The translations under genes and the position numbers were made by a program. The notes beneath the pieces are model-generated. The model saw nothing but the letters and a program-made list of their open reading frames with translations, did not search any database and had not been told where the DNA came from. A stretch of 64,000 nt of DNA from Anas platyrhynchos. Its lineage: Eukaryota; Chordata; Aves; Anseriformes; Anatidae. Positions within the stretch are counted from its first letter, which is position 1, and every line of letters starts with the position of its first letter. Shown here piece after piece: positions 23,781 to 36,700 of this stretch. The stretch is taken from the NCBI RefSeq assembly GCF_047663525.1, contig NC_092611.1, positions 9,833,001 through 9,897,000 on the forward strand. The letters run 5' to 3'.

Positions 23781-26700
23781 ATATTTCAGCTCCAAATTGA
23801 GTATTTAATGGTGCTTTCGCTCCATGTCTGCAGGGCAAGGCGCAGTTCTCAGTGGGCTGATTCCACCCGAGTGGCCTGGGAGTTGCCCTGCATCCCACCC
23901 CACATCACAGTGAGGTGCTGGGCAGCCTCTCCTGCTCCTCACCTGCATGCTGCTGGGGCTGCCTGGCTGATTGAAGTGTGAACTGGACTAAAATCATGTT
24001 TGCAAACTGCTGGGGAAGGCTGTGAGATGCTGCTGAACCGTGCTGCCCTGGGGAGCACAGCACTGACAGCAGCATGGTGCTGGAGCAGCGTCCAGGCTGC
24101 CTCTGGCCTGGGACCTCCGCAAGCATATTGCACATCTCCATGTTCCACTCCTGTGCTGGGCATAAATTCAGCTCCCAGCTTCCCTTTCCCACTTCATTTA
24201 AATGCCAGCACAGAACTGGAACACCAGGAGGAGAGGGCAAAGAGAGGGAGACAGAGCGAAAGCAAGCTTTTGCCTAACAAACGAGAGCACAAGCGGGCCA
24301 AATAAATAGCAGCACACTTTGGCAAGAAGAGCGCCAGGGAAGCTTTCAAAGCAAGACCAGCATCCAGCGATGCAGGCAGCACAGCTGATTGATGGGATCC
24401 TGCCTCTCCAGCTCCCAATCTATGCACTTGTTTCTTTTATGCAAGAGCTCTATTAAATGCTACAGAAAAGTAATATTGGAACATGGTCCGAGGCAACACA
24501 CGGGGAATTAGCAGCCTGCACCTGAATTTCCAATTCATTTAACAGGAAGATGGTGGGAGAGGGAGAAACAACAAACCCTGGGCTGCTTGGAAGGATGGAG
24601 CCCTGAGCGGTGGGCCACAGTTTCAACCTCCTGCTCTCTGCTGCAGCCCTGACCATGGGGATGCAAAAGACCTCTAAGTCCTTTGCTTCACTCCCTGCCA
24701 CTGCTCAGCAGGATGCAAACAACCACCAAGCCCTTCCTTTCCTGGGGGAAAGGAAGATTGTTCTGCCAATGTTGCAGTAGTATGGGTTCAGAGTGGCTGG
24801 TGCACATACAGAAGCTTCTGCCCTTTGCTTCCCAATGTTTCTCTGACCGATGCAAAGCAGCTGTTCTGCTGTTCAGCATCTTTCGGATGAAAAACTCTGG
24901 CAGTGCTCACACGTTTATGGGAAACCTGAGAAAAACTTCTACATTTCCTGCTGGACACAGTTTTAGTCCAGGGGGAATGTTTATGGCCAAGTTATTCCAG
25001 CTGGAACTAAAGATAACAAGAGAAAACCTGACAGCCCATTAAATCCAGAAGTAGTGCTGGGTGGGACTGAAACTCTGAAGTGCCTGCAGCAGTAAAAGTA
25101 GGAGGTAATCTCCAACCAGGGCCAAAACAGCAGTTTTTGCTATTTATTAAACAAACAAAAAAAAAAATACTCGGGGAAAAAGGCTGGATTTCCCTCCAGT
25201 TGGCTGTTTGTTATTGTATGTGGCACTGTGGGCAGAGGTAACAGCTCATGGGCACGTGAAATGACAGTCCCCACAATTAGTAAATAAAGAACAGTGATAA
25301 GCTTTGGCAGATATCAGGGTAGCAAAGTTTTCCAGGTAATCATTGTGTCTGAACCAGCCTTTCACCATCCCAGGTTTGCACCCCTGCCACTCTGCAGCTG
25401 GGGGATAAAATATTCCACCCTTAGCAGAACATGCCACCATGTGGTCACCGCTACAACAGGATGAATATGCCCTGAGAATAGGTTTCTGTACAGACCAGCA
25501 GAGATACGTTATATCTTACCTACCTTTTCATAAAGGAGCGTCTGTCTTTACACAGCCAAACCTCTGCTGTAACCATGTCTGTGCTAAGCAGGTCAAGAAC
25601 AGCGCAAACAGATGTAACCCTCGCATGTAGAACAGCCTCTAATTTATTGACTGTGTTCTCCCAAATGACTGAACCTGCCAAATAGCTCAGCTTCTACAGC
25701 TGCCTTTAGATTTTCCAGCAAATTCAGTTGACACTTAGGTATGGAAATTAAATCCCTAAGTTTTCCAGGGTATGCCGCTTCCACCACTACTACATCATCC
25801 CTAGTGCCTGACCTCCTTTAAAAAGGCTGGCTACCTGCATTGAAAAGTGTCCCCAGTGATTTGACGGGTTGGTTTTCTGTTTACCCACCACCATCCCTAC
25901 CTGTCTTGCATTTTGCTGCAGTAGCACGTGGGAGTCAAAGCTTGTAGTCACATCTGTGCCTTCTTTCAACAATAGATAAAGATGAAATAATCATAATAAC
26001 TATTACTTATATGCTCAGATATCGCAGTAGAGAGTAACAAAAGGAAGTCTATAAACAAATCAATCTAGGGGTTTTCATCTTCAGAGTTCCTCAAGTGCCT
26101 TGAAACAAATTCTCTTTCCTTCAGTGTTAGCAGCATGTAGGTTTTTGATTCAGATCCATGCTTCTTGTACTTTATACTGATTTTAATCAGTCTCTGCTGC
26201 ATGGAGAAGCAGAACAGCCTCACTATGAGAACAAAGTTGCCACATTTCCCTGTAATCTTCAGACAGTTGTTTTTGGTTTTTTGCACATGAACAGCCACTG
26301 TCAAGGAGGAAGCCTGGGGTGAGGTTAGTGAGTGCTGCCTCCGTGTTAACTGCCTCTGCCTCGAAGGGCAAATTTCTCAAAAGCCAGGTGTGCTGCACCA
26401 GAGGCTGCTAAGGCTGCCAGGCATTGACCCCCAGAACTCAAACTGCAGAAAGAAACAAAAAGAGGTAAATTGGTGTTTGTTTTTTTTGTTGTTGTTGTTG
26501 TTGTTTTTTGTTGTTTTTTAATCAGATTAAGTTTTACAGCTCAGTATTTCCCTCAGTTTGGACATGAAACGCGTGGCAATGTATTTTTCAATGAACTGCA
26601 ATCATTATCCACACTAGTTCATTAATTCTTCAATTTCCAGTCTCAGTAAGGTCTCTAAGATTTCTGGAAAAAACAATTCACCCTTTGGAGGTCCTTGACA

Positions 26701-27600
26701 AAACACTTGTAAGGACAGAAGATGTCAAAAATGATGGATGGCTCCAGGTGTGTCAGAGCAGGGGGGTGCCTGGCTCTGAGCCTTCTTCCTTGTCCTCCCT
26801 TAGGCAGAGCTTGGGGGCTTTTTTTCTGGAGGAGAGAGCTCAGCTCTGCTACTTGGAGCTGTGTGCCTTGGGTCGTTGTCGTTTTGGTGGTTTTCTTCCC
26901 CAGCACCCCCCCAAATCCTGTATCAATGTTGCCATCACTCTGCACACGTGGTCATACACCCCTCGGTTATGCCAAGCAGCAGAGAAGCAGCCTCCCCGAG
27001 CTGATTGCTCTGTCAGACCTACCAGGAGGTGACAAATCTCCTGGGTCCTGCTCCCCAGAACAGTTTCCCAGTCCCACTTGCAGCTCTGTCCAGCCAAACA
27101 CCACAAAGCTGCAGCTGGCTGCGCACGTGCAGGCTCCTGCCACCTTGCCAGGAAAGGTGTTTGGTGACACCATGGCTTTGACATGAGAGTGATATTTTTC
27201 TTGAACTCCTATCAAGTTCCTCTGATGCACACAGTGTTGAATCTGTTTGTGTTACTCCTGGGAACCGTTATCGAAGAAAAACATATGCTAATGAGTGTTG
27301 TTGGTTCAGCAGTGTTTAAAATGCATGTTTTGTTTTTTTCCTTTTGGTCAAAAGGTTCTTTTATCTGCCAGATTTTCAGATGCGCTTTGCTCAAACTGGA
27401 AGACTTAACAAGATTTGATATTTTATTGGCAGCCCTTCTCGATGGGCTGCAACTGCCCCATTAAGATGCAGCCAGCATGCTTCAAAGCAACTTGTACTCG
27501 ATCTGCTCCACTCCCTCCAAGGCTTGCCTGGGAGCAGCTGCCCATGTCATACAAAGTAGGGGAGAGAAGCTACCAAATTTCAAAAGCAGGCTATGAAAGT
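23781..27600. other. Non-coding stretch, no gene supported
   Basis: Unique sequence. It includes a (GTT)n run at 26488-26503 inside a T-rich stretch (26477-26520). The frame 26722-27186 (154 codons) is hydrophobic and cysteine-bearing but crosses 'ggggg' and T-rich runs and has no recognisable domain. A minus-strand splice donor near 23286 and another near 25520 lack good partners. Confidence 0.65.
26477..26520 (+). repeat. T-rich tract with (GTT)n
   Basis: A run of about seven T, five to six GTT units, then more T-rich sequence. It is a plain microsatellite. Confidence 0.9.
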
Positions 27601-27805
27601 TTTTCCTTTTTTTTTTTTTTTAAATTCTAAAATGTTGCTTTATAATAGCTGGATCTAAACCACGTTGAATTCAAAATCCCACTGGCCTGAGGAGCATCTC
27701 CATCACTTGCAGGCTCTGTCACCTTTCACAGCAGTCAGGCTTCAAACAAACCACGAGCAGCAGACCCAGGGGCACCCAGCCTCAGCCAGGCTACCCAGCT
27801 GCTCC

Positions 27806-27879
27806 ATCCCATCCCATCCCATCCCATCCCATCCCATCCCATCCCATCCCATCCCATCCCATCCCATCCCATCCCATCC
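27806..27879 (+). repeat. (ATCCC)n pentanucleotide array, about 15 copies
   Basis: Seventy-four bases of uninterrupted ATCCC units, 14.8 copies with no visible variants. The minus strand is (GGGAT)n, whose closely spaced GGG triplets fit the pattern for G-quadruplex formation. Perfect copies suggest a young or currently variable microsatellite. Confidence 0.98.
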
Positions 27880-30800
27880 GCCAACCTTCAGGAGCTGCTC
27901 AGCTGGCAGAGCTTGCTTGAAACCAGACAGGGTTCGCAGCTCAGAATTAATGTTTTGGAACACAATATTATTGGGCTGATTTTAAATAGATGTTTCCCTT
28001 CTCATTGGTAATAAAGTGAGTGGTGCTAAGAAAGCCAGAGAAAATGATATAAGCCCAGCCTGCTTATTGCTTTGGAAGCGTCTTTAAATATTTCCCTCCC
28101 ACAGTCAGTGCTGGAATGTGAGGAGCAAATGACAGGTAGAAGAGAGCAGATGAATATCTATTTATGCAGGAAAATGAAATGTATGAATAGTTATTTTGAG
28201 GACAAATGTATTTTGACAGGTATCTAATTTCATTCTGTTCATAAAATGTACACGTTCTTCCTTGCATGCTGGAGTTGATGGGTTTTTTGTTTGTTTTGTG
28301 GGTTTTATTTTTTATTCTTATTAGGGCATTTTTAGTCTTTGTTTGTTTGTGGATTTATTTTTTTTTTAGTTTGCAATCTTTTTCTCTGGGTAGGAAGAAC
28401 AGAAAAAGTAAATTTGTCAAGCATCACAAAGCAATTTAATGTCATCACAACTGTGTTTAAAAAAAATAAATAAATCAAATATATCCAGACATTATTTATC
28501 CAGCACAAAACCCCAAATTAACAAGGAGGTGTGGTGAGGCACAAACATGCAGGAAGGACCCAGACAATGAAAAGAGCCCACTGGTCTTCTGCCAGCTTTG
28601 TGCTCCAAGCAAGAAAGCTGAGACCTGAGTTTTTTTGCAGAGTTTGTCCAGAGCAGCCTCAGCTCCGGTGCCAACCCTGCAGAGCCCAAGCCCCCATCCC
28701 TGTTTTCTCTCCCATGGCCTCCTGGGTGCACTGCCCGACATTTTAACACTCGCACACATCATGGCACATTGCTAATATAAATAATTCTGTAATGCAAACA
28801 ACAGGGGTGGCTGAGCTACTGTTATAATCATGTTCATTATTACAGTGCTTAAACAGAACCAATGGTTTGACTGCGTCGAATGTTTTCTGTGCCTGCTTTC
28901 CTCTGAGACATCTCCAAAGAAATAACCCCCAGGGGCACAACCCCACCTCTGTTTAGATGACAGCAGACTGCTTCTCACTGCCAATATATTACAGTGACCG
29001 AAAATAAAGCACCAAGAGCAGAAGGGATGCTTGCCTTGGCTAACAACTGGTGAACAGAGCTGACTGCTCTTCCCCCCTTGGGAAAGAAGGGGAGGAGGAA
29101 GGGACTGTCACCACATCGATCAACTTAGGAGAAGAGCATTGTAGATAGTTGATAAATACCAAAGCAGAGAAGCACAACCAACCTGCTTCTTTTCTCTCCA
29201 GTTTGCTCACTGTCGGAGTCAAGCCGTTCACTGAACGCTTCAAATCTTATTCCTCTGCTATCGAGAGCTGATCATCTCGACCCAAGCTACACAAATGCCT
29301 CAGACTGGATTTCAATCTCCACTTCATACATCTCTTAACGGTTGTTATTCCACAGGTAACGCATGAGAATTTCATGGCTTTTTAAGCAGGACAAGGTAGC
29401 CTGGATGGATTTACCGCCAGTGAAATATTGGCACTAGAAAGCTCAATCCAGTGAGCGATGCTGTGCACTGCTGGTCTGGAACCCCATGGAAGAGTGATCA
29501 CCCAGGAAACAGGTTTTCCTCGAAGTTAATAAAAAAATGATTGCAGTAAAAGTTAATGACCAGATATCTGCCAGAAAAAAAAAAATGCCTGGGGAAGCAG
29601 TGGAGAACTCTGGTTTGGGGAAGGAAACATTGAACTCCCACCTACCCCAACAGCATATACCAGGAGATGCTCAACCACACAGTTCCTCCTCACGTGGGGG
29701 ACACAGGGCACAAACCTCACTGCTTCTGCTGAGTAAACAAGCAGCTTTTGTTCATCTCCCAGCCCATCCCCATGCCTGTCTGGCTCCTTTCAGTCCTCAG
29801 GCCCCTACAAGCTGCCCCAGAGCAGTTTTCATGCTTGGGTCCCAAACCCCCCTGCACATTGCTGTGATTTCCCTGCACCAGGACAGGGCAGTTTGGCCTG
29901 GCTGGAGCAGAGGGGGCTACTGCAGGAGAATGGGGTTGCTTAGTAACATCGGCACCTGCGGCATGCTTAATTAGGATGCTCAGAGCCTCCTAATGATGAG
30001 GCTGAGTTTGGAAGGGCTTCTGCCTGGCAGGCAGCAGCGGTGCCATGGTCCTGTCCAAGCAGCAGCTCTGCCCCAGCAGAGGGGGGCTCTTTGGGTGGAG
30101 GGGAAGCATCACAGGGACCAGCACAGCCCTGACAGCTGGTCTGGGCTCTGCAGGAGCAAAGAGCCATAGCCCTGTGGCAAGGCAGCAGCCACAGCTGGAC
30201 AGCACTGCCTCCTGCTCAGCCCCAAAGCTGGAGCTCTCCTTCAGGCTCCTTCTCCTCCCAAGGGCAATTACTGCTCTCACCTGCAGTGCTGAGATCCCAT
30301 GAGGAGCATTGAAGCTCAGCTCATGGACCTTGTTCTGCTTTGCTACTGTAAGCCTCAGCAGCAGGTCTGCCTGGTTAAGCCAGCCCTAGCAGCCAGTGCT
30401 GCGCTCCTCACCGCTGAGGTTCAGCACGTTTTGGGATCTCCGAGAGCCTGTGGCTGGAGGATGCACGTCCTCCTTGCAGGATGCTATTAGCACGTCTGTG
30501 CTGCTGACAGAAACATGCTTATTTCACCCACATAGCCACGAACCGCTCCAGATGGACAATCAGTCACTCCTACTCCTCAGGAATGATCCAGATTACTCTC
30601 CCCTTCTGGCTTTAATACTTAATCCCAAACATTTATCATATTCCACTCCAAGCCTCCTACTTCTGTGCCTGTTCATTCTTCCCAAAAGCTGCTTTTTCTT
30701 TCAAGTCATCATACAATTATCTTCCACAGTAGCGTCTCCAGCTGGTGCCTTCTGTTACGTTACCCTGCGCACCGTGCATTCCCCCAAGTAAAAGCATAAG

Positions 30801-31560
30801 GCCTCTGGGGCAAGAACTCTCCCCTCCTGGTGCAGGGAAAAGGATAATTATGACATCCTCTGCATCACAGCATGCCTTGAGCTGTGTCTGGCAGGTAGCA
30901 CACTTCAAAGAGATGCAAAGGAGGTTTCGCTGTTCCTGGCCTTAAGGGAACCATCACTTGGAGCTGACTTAACAGCCCTCCTCTGCCCAGCCACGCCTGC
31001 AGGGAGCAGGAGGAGGGAGATGTGCTGGGGCAGCTGCCCAGGGAAACCTCATTTGGATCTCACGTCCACCCCCAGTTTTCCATTATTTTCCTTGCCTTCA
31101 TTTGCTTTTAGGGACATTTCCCATTGAGAAGAAACAAGAATTGGATACAAGTGAAACCGAGGGATGTGTATTTCTGGCAAATGCAATCCCTCTGACCCTG
31201 CAGGAGCAACTACTGTCTCAGGCAAGGGCACATTTCCCTCTCCCTCACGCCAGGAATAGTAACACAGAACAAATTTGCTGCTTTGTTTACTGGACAGCAT
31301 CACCCTGTGCAGCTACCGCTGGATGGCCTCACACAAGTTTTATTGCTGGCTTTTAATGCAAAGGCTTCCAGTGCTGAAAAGCACAGAAACCCAGCCCTCC
31401 TGAGAGGCAATAGCTGCAGAAAATAGCCGCTCCCAGCCACATGAGCTGCAGGAGTGGCCCCACAGGACACTGGAGGGGATTTGGGGCTCTCAGCCTGGGG
31501 CAGCCCTGCCAAGGAGCAGGATGAGATGGATTTTCAGTGCAGCCCGTATCAGAAGGGTCC
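27880..31560. other. Non-coding stretch, no gene supported
   Basis: Mostly unique. At 28280-28380 it is T/G-rich low complexity. An X-box-like site lies at 29935-29947. A C/G-richer part from 29600 to 31060 has scattered CpGs but no island. Open frames up to 145 codons (29537-29974) show no domain. Confidence 0.65.
29935..29947. promoter_or_regulatory. RFX X-box-like motif
   Basis: GTTGCTTAGTAAC has the X-box inverted-repeat form (GTTGC, 3 bases, GTAAC). The right half AGTAAC is a perfect RGYAAC and the left half has one mismatch to GTNRCC. Confidence 0.4.
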
Positions 31561-31574
31561 GTGCTCCTCCAGCA

Positions 31575-31609
31575 GTCGCCATGGCTACAGCACGATGTCG
31601 CGTAGCAAC
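31575..31609. promoter_or_regulatory. Tandem RFX X-box-like motifs in a CpG-bearing element
   Basis: Two X-box-like motifs lie 22 bp apart: GTCGCCATGGCTAC (31575-31588, perfect left half) and GTCGCGTAGCAAC (31597-31609, perfect right half AGCAAC). The surrounding 60 bp (31570-31630) holds about seven CpGs in an otherwise CpG-poor region. The element may run on to about 31730, where 'tttattcgcag' and 'ataaacacg' lie in unique sequence. This is the best regulatory candidate in the middle of the window. Confidence 0.4.
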
Positions 31610-32975
31610 GAGCCGAACATCACCGTGGCATCTCTGCCTCTCCAAATCCCTTCCCTTGTGTGTTCACCCAGATGAGTTAGATTTATTCGCAGCCCCAATA
31701 TAAACACGCAGCAGGGAACATCTACCTATTGATCGCACAGCCAGACCATCTCTGTGAGCGGTGTGGAGGAACGAGGTGCTCCAGGCACCAGGGAAAGCAC
31801 CGGGGCTGCCCAGGGCACGTGGAGCTGGCACAACCTCAGGACAATTTCATGGGGATGGCCACGTTTCTGAAAATACAGACTGGAGAGCCCATGTGCAATG
31901 CTGGGTTGGAACAGAGCCATGCCCCAGCTGAAGAACCACATTTATACTTCCGAATAAAAATCCAGAAGTCAGTTTTTGCTGTGTTAACCAGGGCAGGGAT
32001 ACCCTCAGCACTGAAGCCATGGGGCTGCACCTTGTGCAGAGCCGGGTAGCACTTTGTATTCCTTACGCTCTTCAGAGCCTTTCAGCATTACCATTCCTGG
32101 CAAAAATAAACTTCTTTTCCCCTTCTGGTCTGCAAGGTAACCTGCAAGCATGGCTGGTGCTCAAGCAAGCAGTTCAGACTGTGCCAGGGAAGAAAATTTT
32201 CTCACTAATGCTGAAACCCTCATCACTGCTTACTCTGACACACAGACACTTCCACACAGCAACGCTTTTGCTGGCTGCACAGGTTCAAGCCCACCACCAC
32301 ACACCCAGTCCCCTGTGTTTTTGTTATTTTACCTCCCCAAAGGCTCCCACACATCCATTAGCATGATGGCATGGACTTGCATTCCTGCCTGCATTTGCAC
32401 TCTGCCTGCACACCCGTGGCCTTGTGCTGCAAGGCTGCCATCAGCTTCCAGTGCCGGTCCCAGGGCGACACGGACACGTTGGGAGTGTGCTGCAGAGCAA
32501 CATCCCGCCTCAGTTGCTTGCTATTTCAGTCAAGAAGCTACTGGAGGGTTTTTTATTCCATTCTCCTGTTATTACTGCTTCCGTGCAGGGCTGTCTAAGC
32601 AGATACACTTCAAGAATAATGGTGAGCCTAGCATAGGTCTTACAGAGATCGTTTGTTTCCCCATCTGAGCTCACCTCTGCTGACCCCCAGCCCTCTCTGC
32701 ATTTTTTGTTCACTGTATTGACTCTTCCCATCTGACTTCTGTTCCATGAAAAAGGGAGGATAAGGCTTTCTTCTGACAACTGGCCGTGGAGAACTAGTCA
32801 TTTTCCTTCATTTGCTGTTAGTGCAAGGAGACAGGTAGGGGCTGAAGCTCTTGGCCCCCCATCTTTACACCATTCCTGTAAAGGAGTCCCCTCCTCACAG
32901 GAGGTGTGGCTGCAAGGCAGCCAGCACAAATCCACCTGGCCTGACAAGGCCCCCAAACACTCAGGCATAGGAAGT

Positions 32976-33029
32976 ATAAAAATAAAAATAAAAATAAAAA
33001 TAAAAATAAAAATAAAAATAAAAATAATA
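32976..33029 (+). repeat. (TAAAAA)n hexanucleotide array
   Basis: T residues recur every 6 bases at 32977, 32983 and so on to 33025, giving about eight to nine perfect units. Confidence 0.97.
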
Positions 33030-33654
33030 CCAAAGTCATTCAAGAAAAAGTTCCCTTGCAGATGAACCCTCAGATGTGGAGCTGGAATTCTTCCTCCTTG
33101 TTGCAGAGGCACCTAAAGCAGTAACCACACGGTCAGTCCGAGCTCTCAGGGTGCTCAGCACACCAGACCATGCCTCCTGCTCTTTGTGAATGCAAGCAGC
33201 AGAAAGGCTGCTCAGGGACACCTGGGGCCCAGCTGTCAGAAAAGGGAGGCTCTGAAAGAGGGAACACGGCAGAGGAATCAGGGAAGCCAGCTGGAGCTGA
33301 AGGGCTGAGGGGTCACACTGGGAGCGGGTGGCAATTCAGGGTTGACTTCAGCAGTGAGAGACGCTGAGGCCTCGTGTGCAGTCAGGTCTTTCACACACCC
33401 TCATAAAGCACACCCTGAGCTCACAATTAAACACGTGAGAACACACCAAGCACCCGTTGCCTCTCAGCAATGGCAAACACACCAAAACCTCCTTTCACCA
33501 CCCACCACTGCAGACCCAGGCAGGCTGCTCCTAACCCCACAGGCACCAGTGGTGGCTGTGCCATCCATTTCTCTGTGCCCAGAATTATTCCCGTACTTGC
33601 CTGACTGGGTTATTTTGCATTTTTTATTCCTCTCCTGTGTCTACAGCACAAGCT

Positions 33655-33705
33655 GTGTGTGAGGCGCTGCGCAAACACACAGACGAGGCTCCCTGGGGAA
33701 GGGAC
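33655..33705 (+). repeat. Possible ancient SINE/LINE relic
   Basis: The phrase 'aggcgctgcgcaaacacaca' then 'gacgaggctccctgg' resembles, from memory, an internal phrase of old amniote repeats ('agcgctgtacaaacacat ... agacagtccctgcc'). The match is short and uncertain. Confidence 0.35.
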
Positions 33706-36700
33706 AAGCAGCGTAGGGGCATCCTAGGTGATGCTAAGGCAATTACAAACAGCAGAGTAAGCTGTGCCCGCGAGCCTGCGTATGTATTTCACCAGCATTT
33801 CTGCAGCAGGGGACAGGCAATTTGGAAAATTCAGCCTGATTCTCTTTGCAAAGCCCAAGGGGATCCTTGGCAGCACAACTTGCTGTCGAAGCATTGGATG
33901 CAGTTATTCCAATCCGAGCCATGCTAATGCAGCAGGAATGGCCATGTTGGGCCCAGCACCCATTTTTCCTGGTGTTATCTTGAATGTGTGTTCACTGTGT
34001 TCATCTTTGTGGTGTGACATCCCCTGACAGACCCAGTTTGTATCGTGCTGGCCCTGGCAGGCAGGGAATCACATCAAGCTGGAAGCAGCTGCGGGAGCAG
34101 TTTAATGAACGCCGCCACCGCTCCTGCTGATAGTGACTGTCCTACACCAGCTCCGTCTCCATGCCATGTCACCAGCATCTCAGAATGCTTTCCATAGAGG
34201 AACGGAGCACATCAGGGGAGTTTAATAACACCAGGCTGCATCAGTGTCAGCTCTATCTGTGCAGAGCACTTCCCATGTCTGCAGCTGCCACTCAACTCGC
34301 TCCAGCGCCAGAGCCTCGGAAGTCATTATGTCACCATCTGGGAGCTGTTGTCACGGAGCTGGCACCTGGTTTGCCTCTCGCAGATCGGTCCAGCTGCCTC
34401 CTAGACCCAGGATCTGAGGGACCCAACAGCTTTTTTGTGGATCTGATGGCTCAGGAGCAGGCACAGGATTAGCCTCTTTGCCGCGAGATGGGCAGAGAAG
34501 CTCATAGCATTCACTGAACTGGGAGACTATCCCTCATCAAGCAACCATTCAGGTACCTGAGATGGAAATCCTAGACTGGCATCAAGGGGGTTTGTTTTAG
34601 TTTGTTATTTTTGTCATAGGGATAATTCCCCTTATTTAAAAAACAAACAAAAACCTACTAACCAACAAACAAGTGGCAAGGGAAAAATCTTGCAATAAAT
34701 AGTTACTTGTAACTAATGAAATCTCCTGGGACTGGAGATTTTTATTTTTATTTTTTTTTTACTAATAGGGGAGTTTATCTGTAATTTTCCACTCTCATAA
34801 TGAGTGAGCTGCATTAAGGCTGAGCTACAGCTATTGTTTAGTGCTTCCAGTTCCCCATTTTCACATTAAACCTCTAGAAATCAGCACTGTCTATCTCATG
34901 ATGACACAGATTAGTCGAGATTTTGAGCAATGCACAAAGCTCTGTGATTGTATTAGAGCCTTTCAATGTGCTTGGATTCAGGGGGCTATCACAAAGCTCC
35001 AACCAGGCAGACACTCAAGCAAAGCAAACAAACCACCACGCAATCCAGTTAGAGCAGATTGCACAAGCAGCACAAAAGGGCAAGGGAAAAAAAGGGCAGA
35101 AACCGAACTGCCTTTTTCTGAGAGCTGTGGTAAAACCCTAGTCTGAGCAGCCCAGAACAATCCGGGCTTAATCCATGGTTAGTGGGACTTGGAGAAATGA
35201 GTTCTGCGATCATTTCTAAGGGACAACCTTGGGTGCAAAGAGCAGGGGACTGTCAGAAGATGCTGCCAGCACAGGAAGCCCTCCCCAGGGAAGCTACCTG
35301 AGCATTGGTGGAGACGGGTCATGGTTTGGGAGGTGCCTTCTTGAAAAAGAGGGGCTGGGGAAGAAGAGAGGGAGGAGAAAGCAAAATCCATCCCTGTTGG
35401 CTTGTCTGCTCCCCAGTGATGCCTCTCCAATGAGGACCACTTCACCTCCAAATGCCATTTGCCTTCTCTTTTGGTAAGATCTGTGGCCAAAGGTGACCTG
35501 TAGGCATCGCTGTGCCCCACACGCACCCTTCTCCAAACCCTCAATTTCAAATGAGGGCAGAGGCATCAAGGAGGAAGGCTTCCTCAGGCCGAGCAGCACT
35601 GCACTAATGAACCTGGGTGCTTTAGTGGTCATCTCCAAAATGGGCTCATTCAGGAAAAGTAAATATGTCAACTAAATTGCAAAACATGTTAAATATCCAT
35701 TGTCTTGAAGTTCAGGTTTCACAACTGATATAAAACATGATGCATAATCCCCAGAGCCAGGCAGGATTTGTGACACTGCAGAATGCCACATTAAACCCAG
35801 AGCTCCTGGGCTAATGATTGCAAGTCCATTTTGCAGTAATGAATTGTTTGTTACAGAGCACGTCACAGAGCAGATGTCTCATCAGTCACTGCACCAGAGA
35901 CAACAACACTCAGAGAGGCTCAAAAATCATTCCTGGATTATGGCACAAAATTATGAGGGGAGAGAGAGATGCGAGCCTTCAATCTCAATGTGAGCAGTGT
36001 TTCTGTGCTGCTCTACGCTTAACAGACAGCACTTAGCCAGAAAGCAATTGGCACCATTTTCATTGCCTTGTGTATTGGGCTATAAACACTTTAGACAAAG
36101 GCTTGGCTAAGTTAGATCTCAAAGAGCCCAGCCCCAGTGCTCAGAAGGAGGAGGGAGAGGTGTTTTTCTCCAGCAAGCAGGGTGTCTGCTGAGACCACGC
36201 TCTCCTGGCCTCATCTGCACCACTCGGGCTCCCACTGGGCCTTGAGGAGGGGATGGTGCAGGCAGCACACGAGCCACTTCCTGAGGAGCTGAGAGCCAAG
36301 ATGAAACAAAATAAATAGATGCAAAAGGGCTGGTGATGTTTTCTCACAAATTCACACACTATTATAGCTCCAGCTTCTTAATAATGCACACAGCTGCACG
36401 CAGGAGGTATGCCTTTAATTAACACACTTGAGCAAAGTAACAGCAACTGATACATGAGAATGAGCCAGTAATGAGCCTTCCCTTCTCCCACAGACCTGAG
36501 CATCTTCTGCTGCAGTTCCCCACCTCCACGGGGAGCCCTGGAGGAGTCCCTGCCCTGCAGACCTTCTGGGGGATCACCTGCCTGCTCTGCCTTCCCACCA
36601 CCGCCTCCCTGCAAGGAGCCCCAGTGATTCCTCTCGCTCAGCCACTCCTACAGTTCAGCTTCTCTCCTGCAGGCTGAAATGGGGCTCCTTTCCTCTGCCT

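Noticed and set aside
27665..27979. Repetitive Ile-Pro-Ser-His open frame
   Set aside because: It is the translation of the ATCCC microsatellite.
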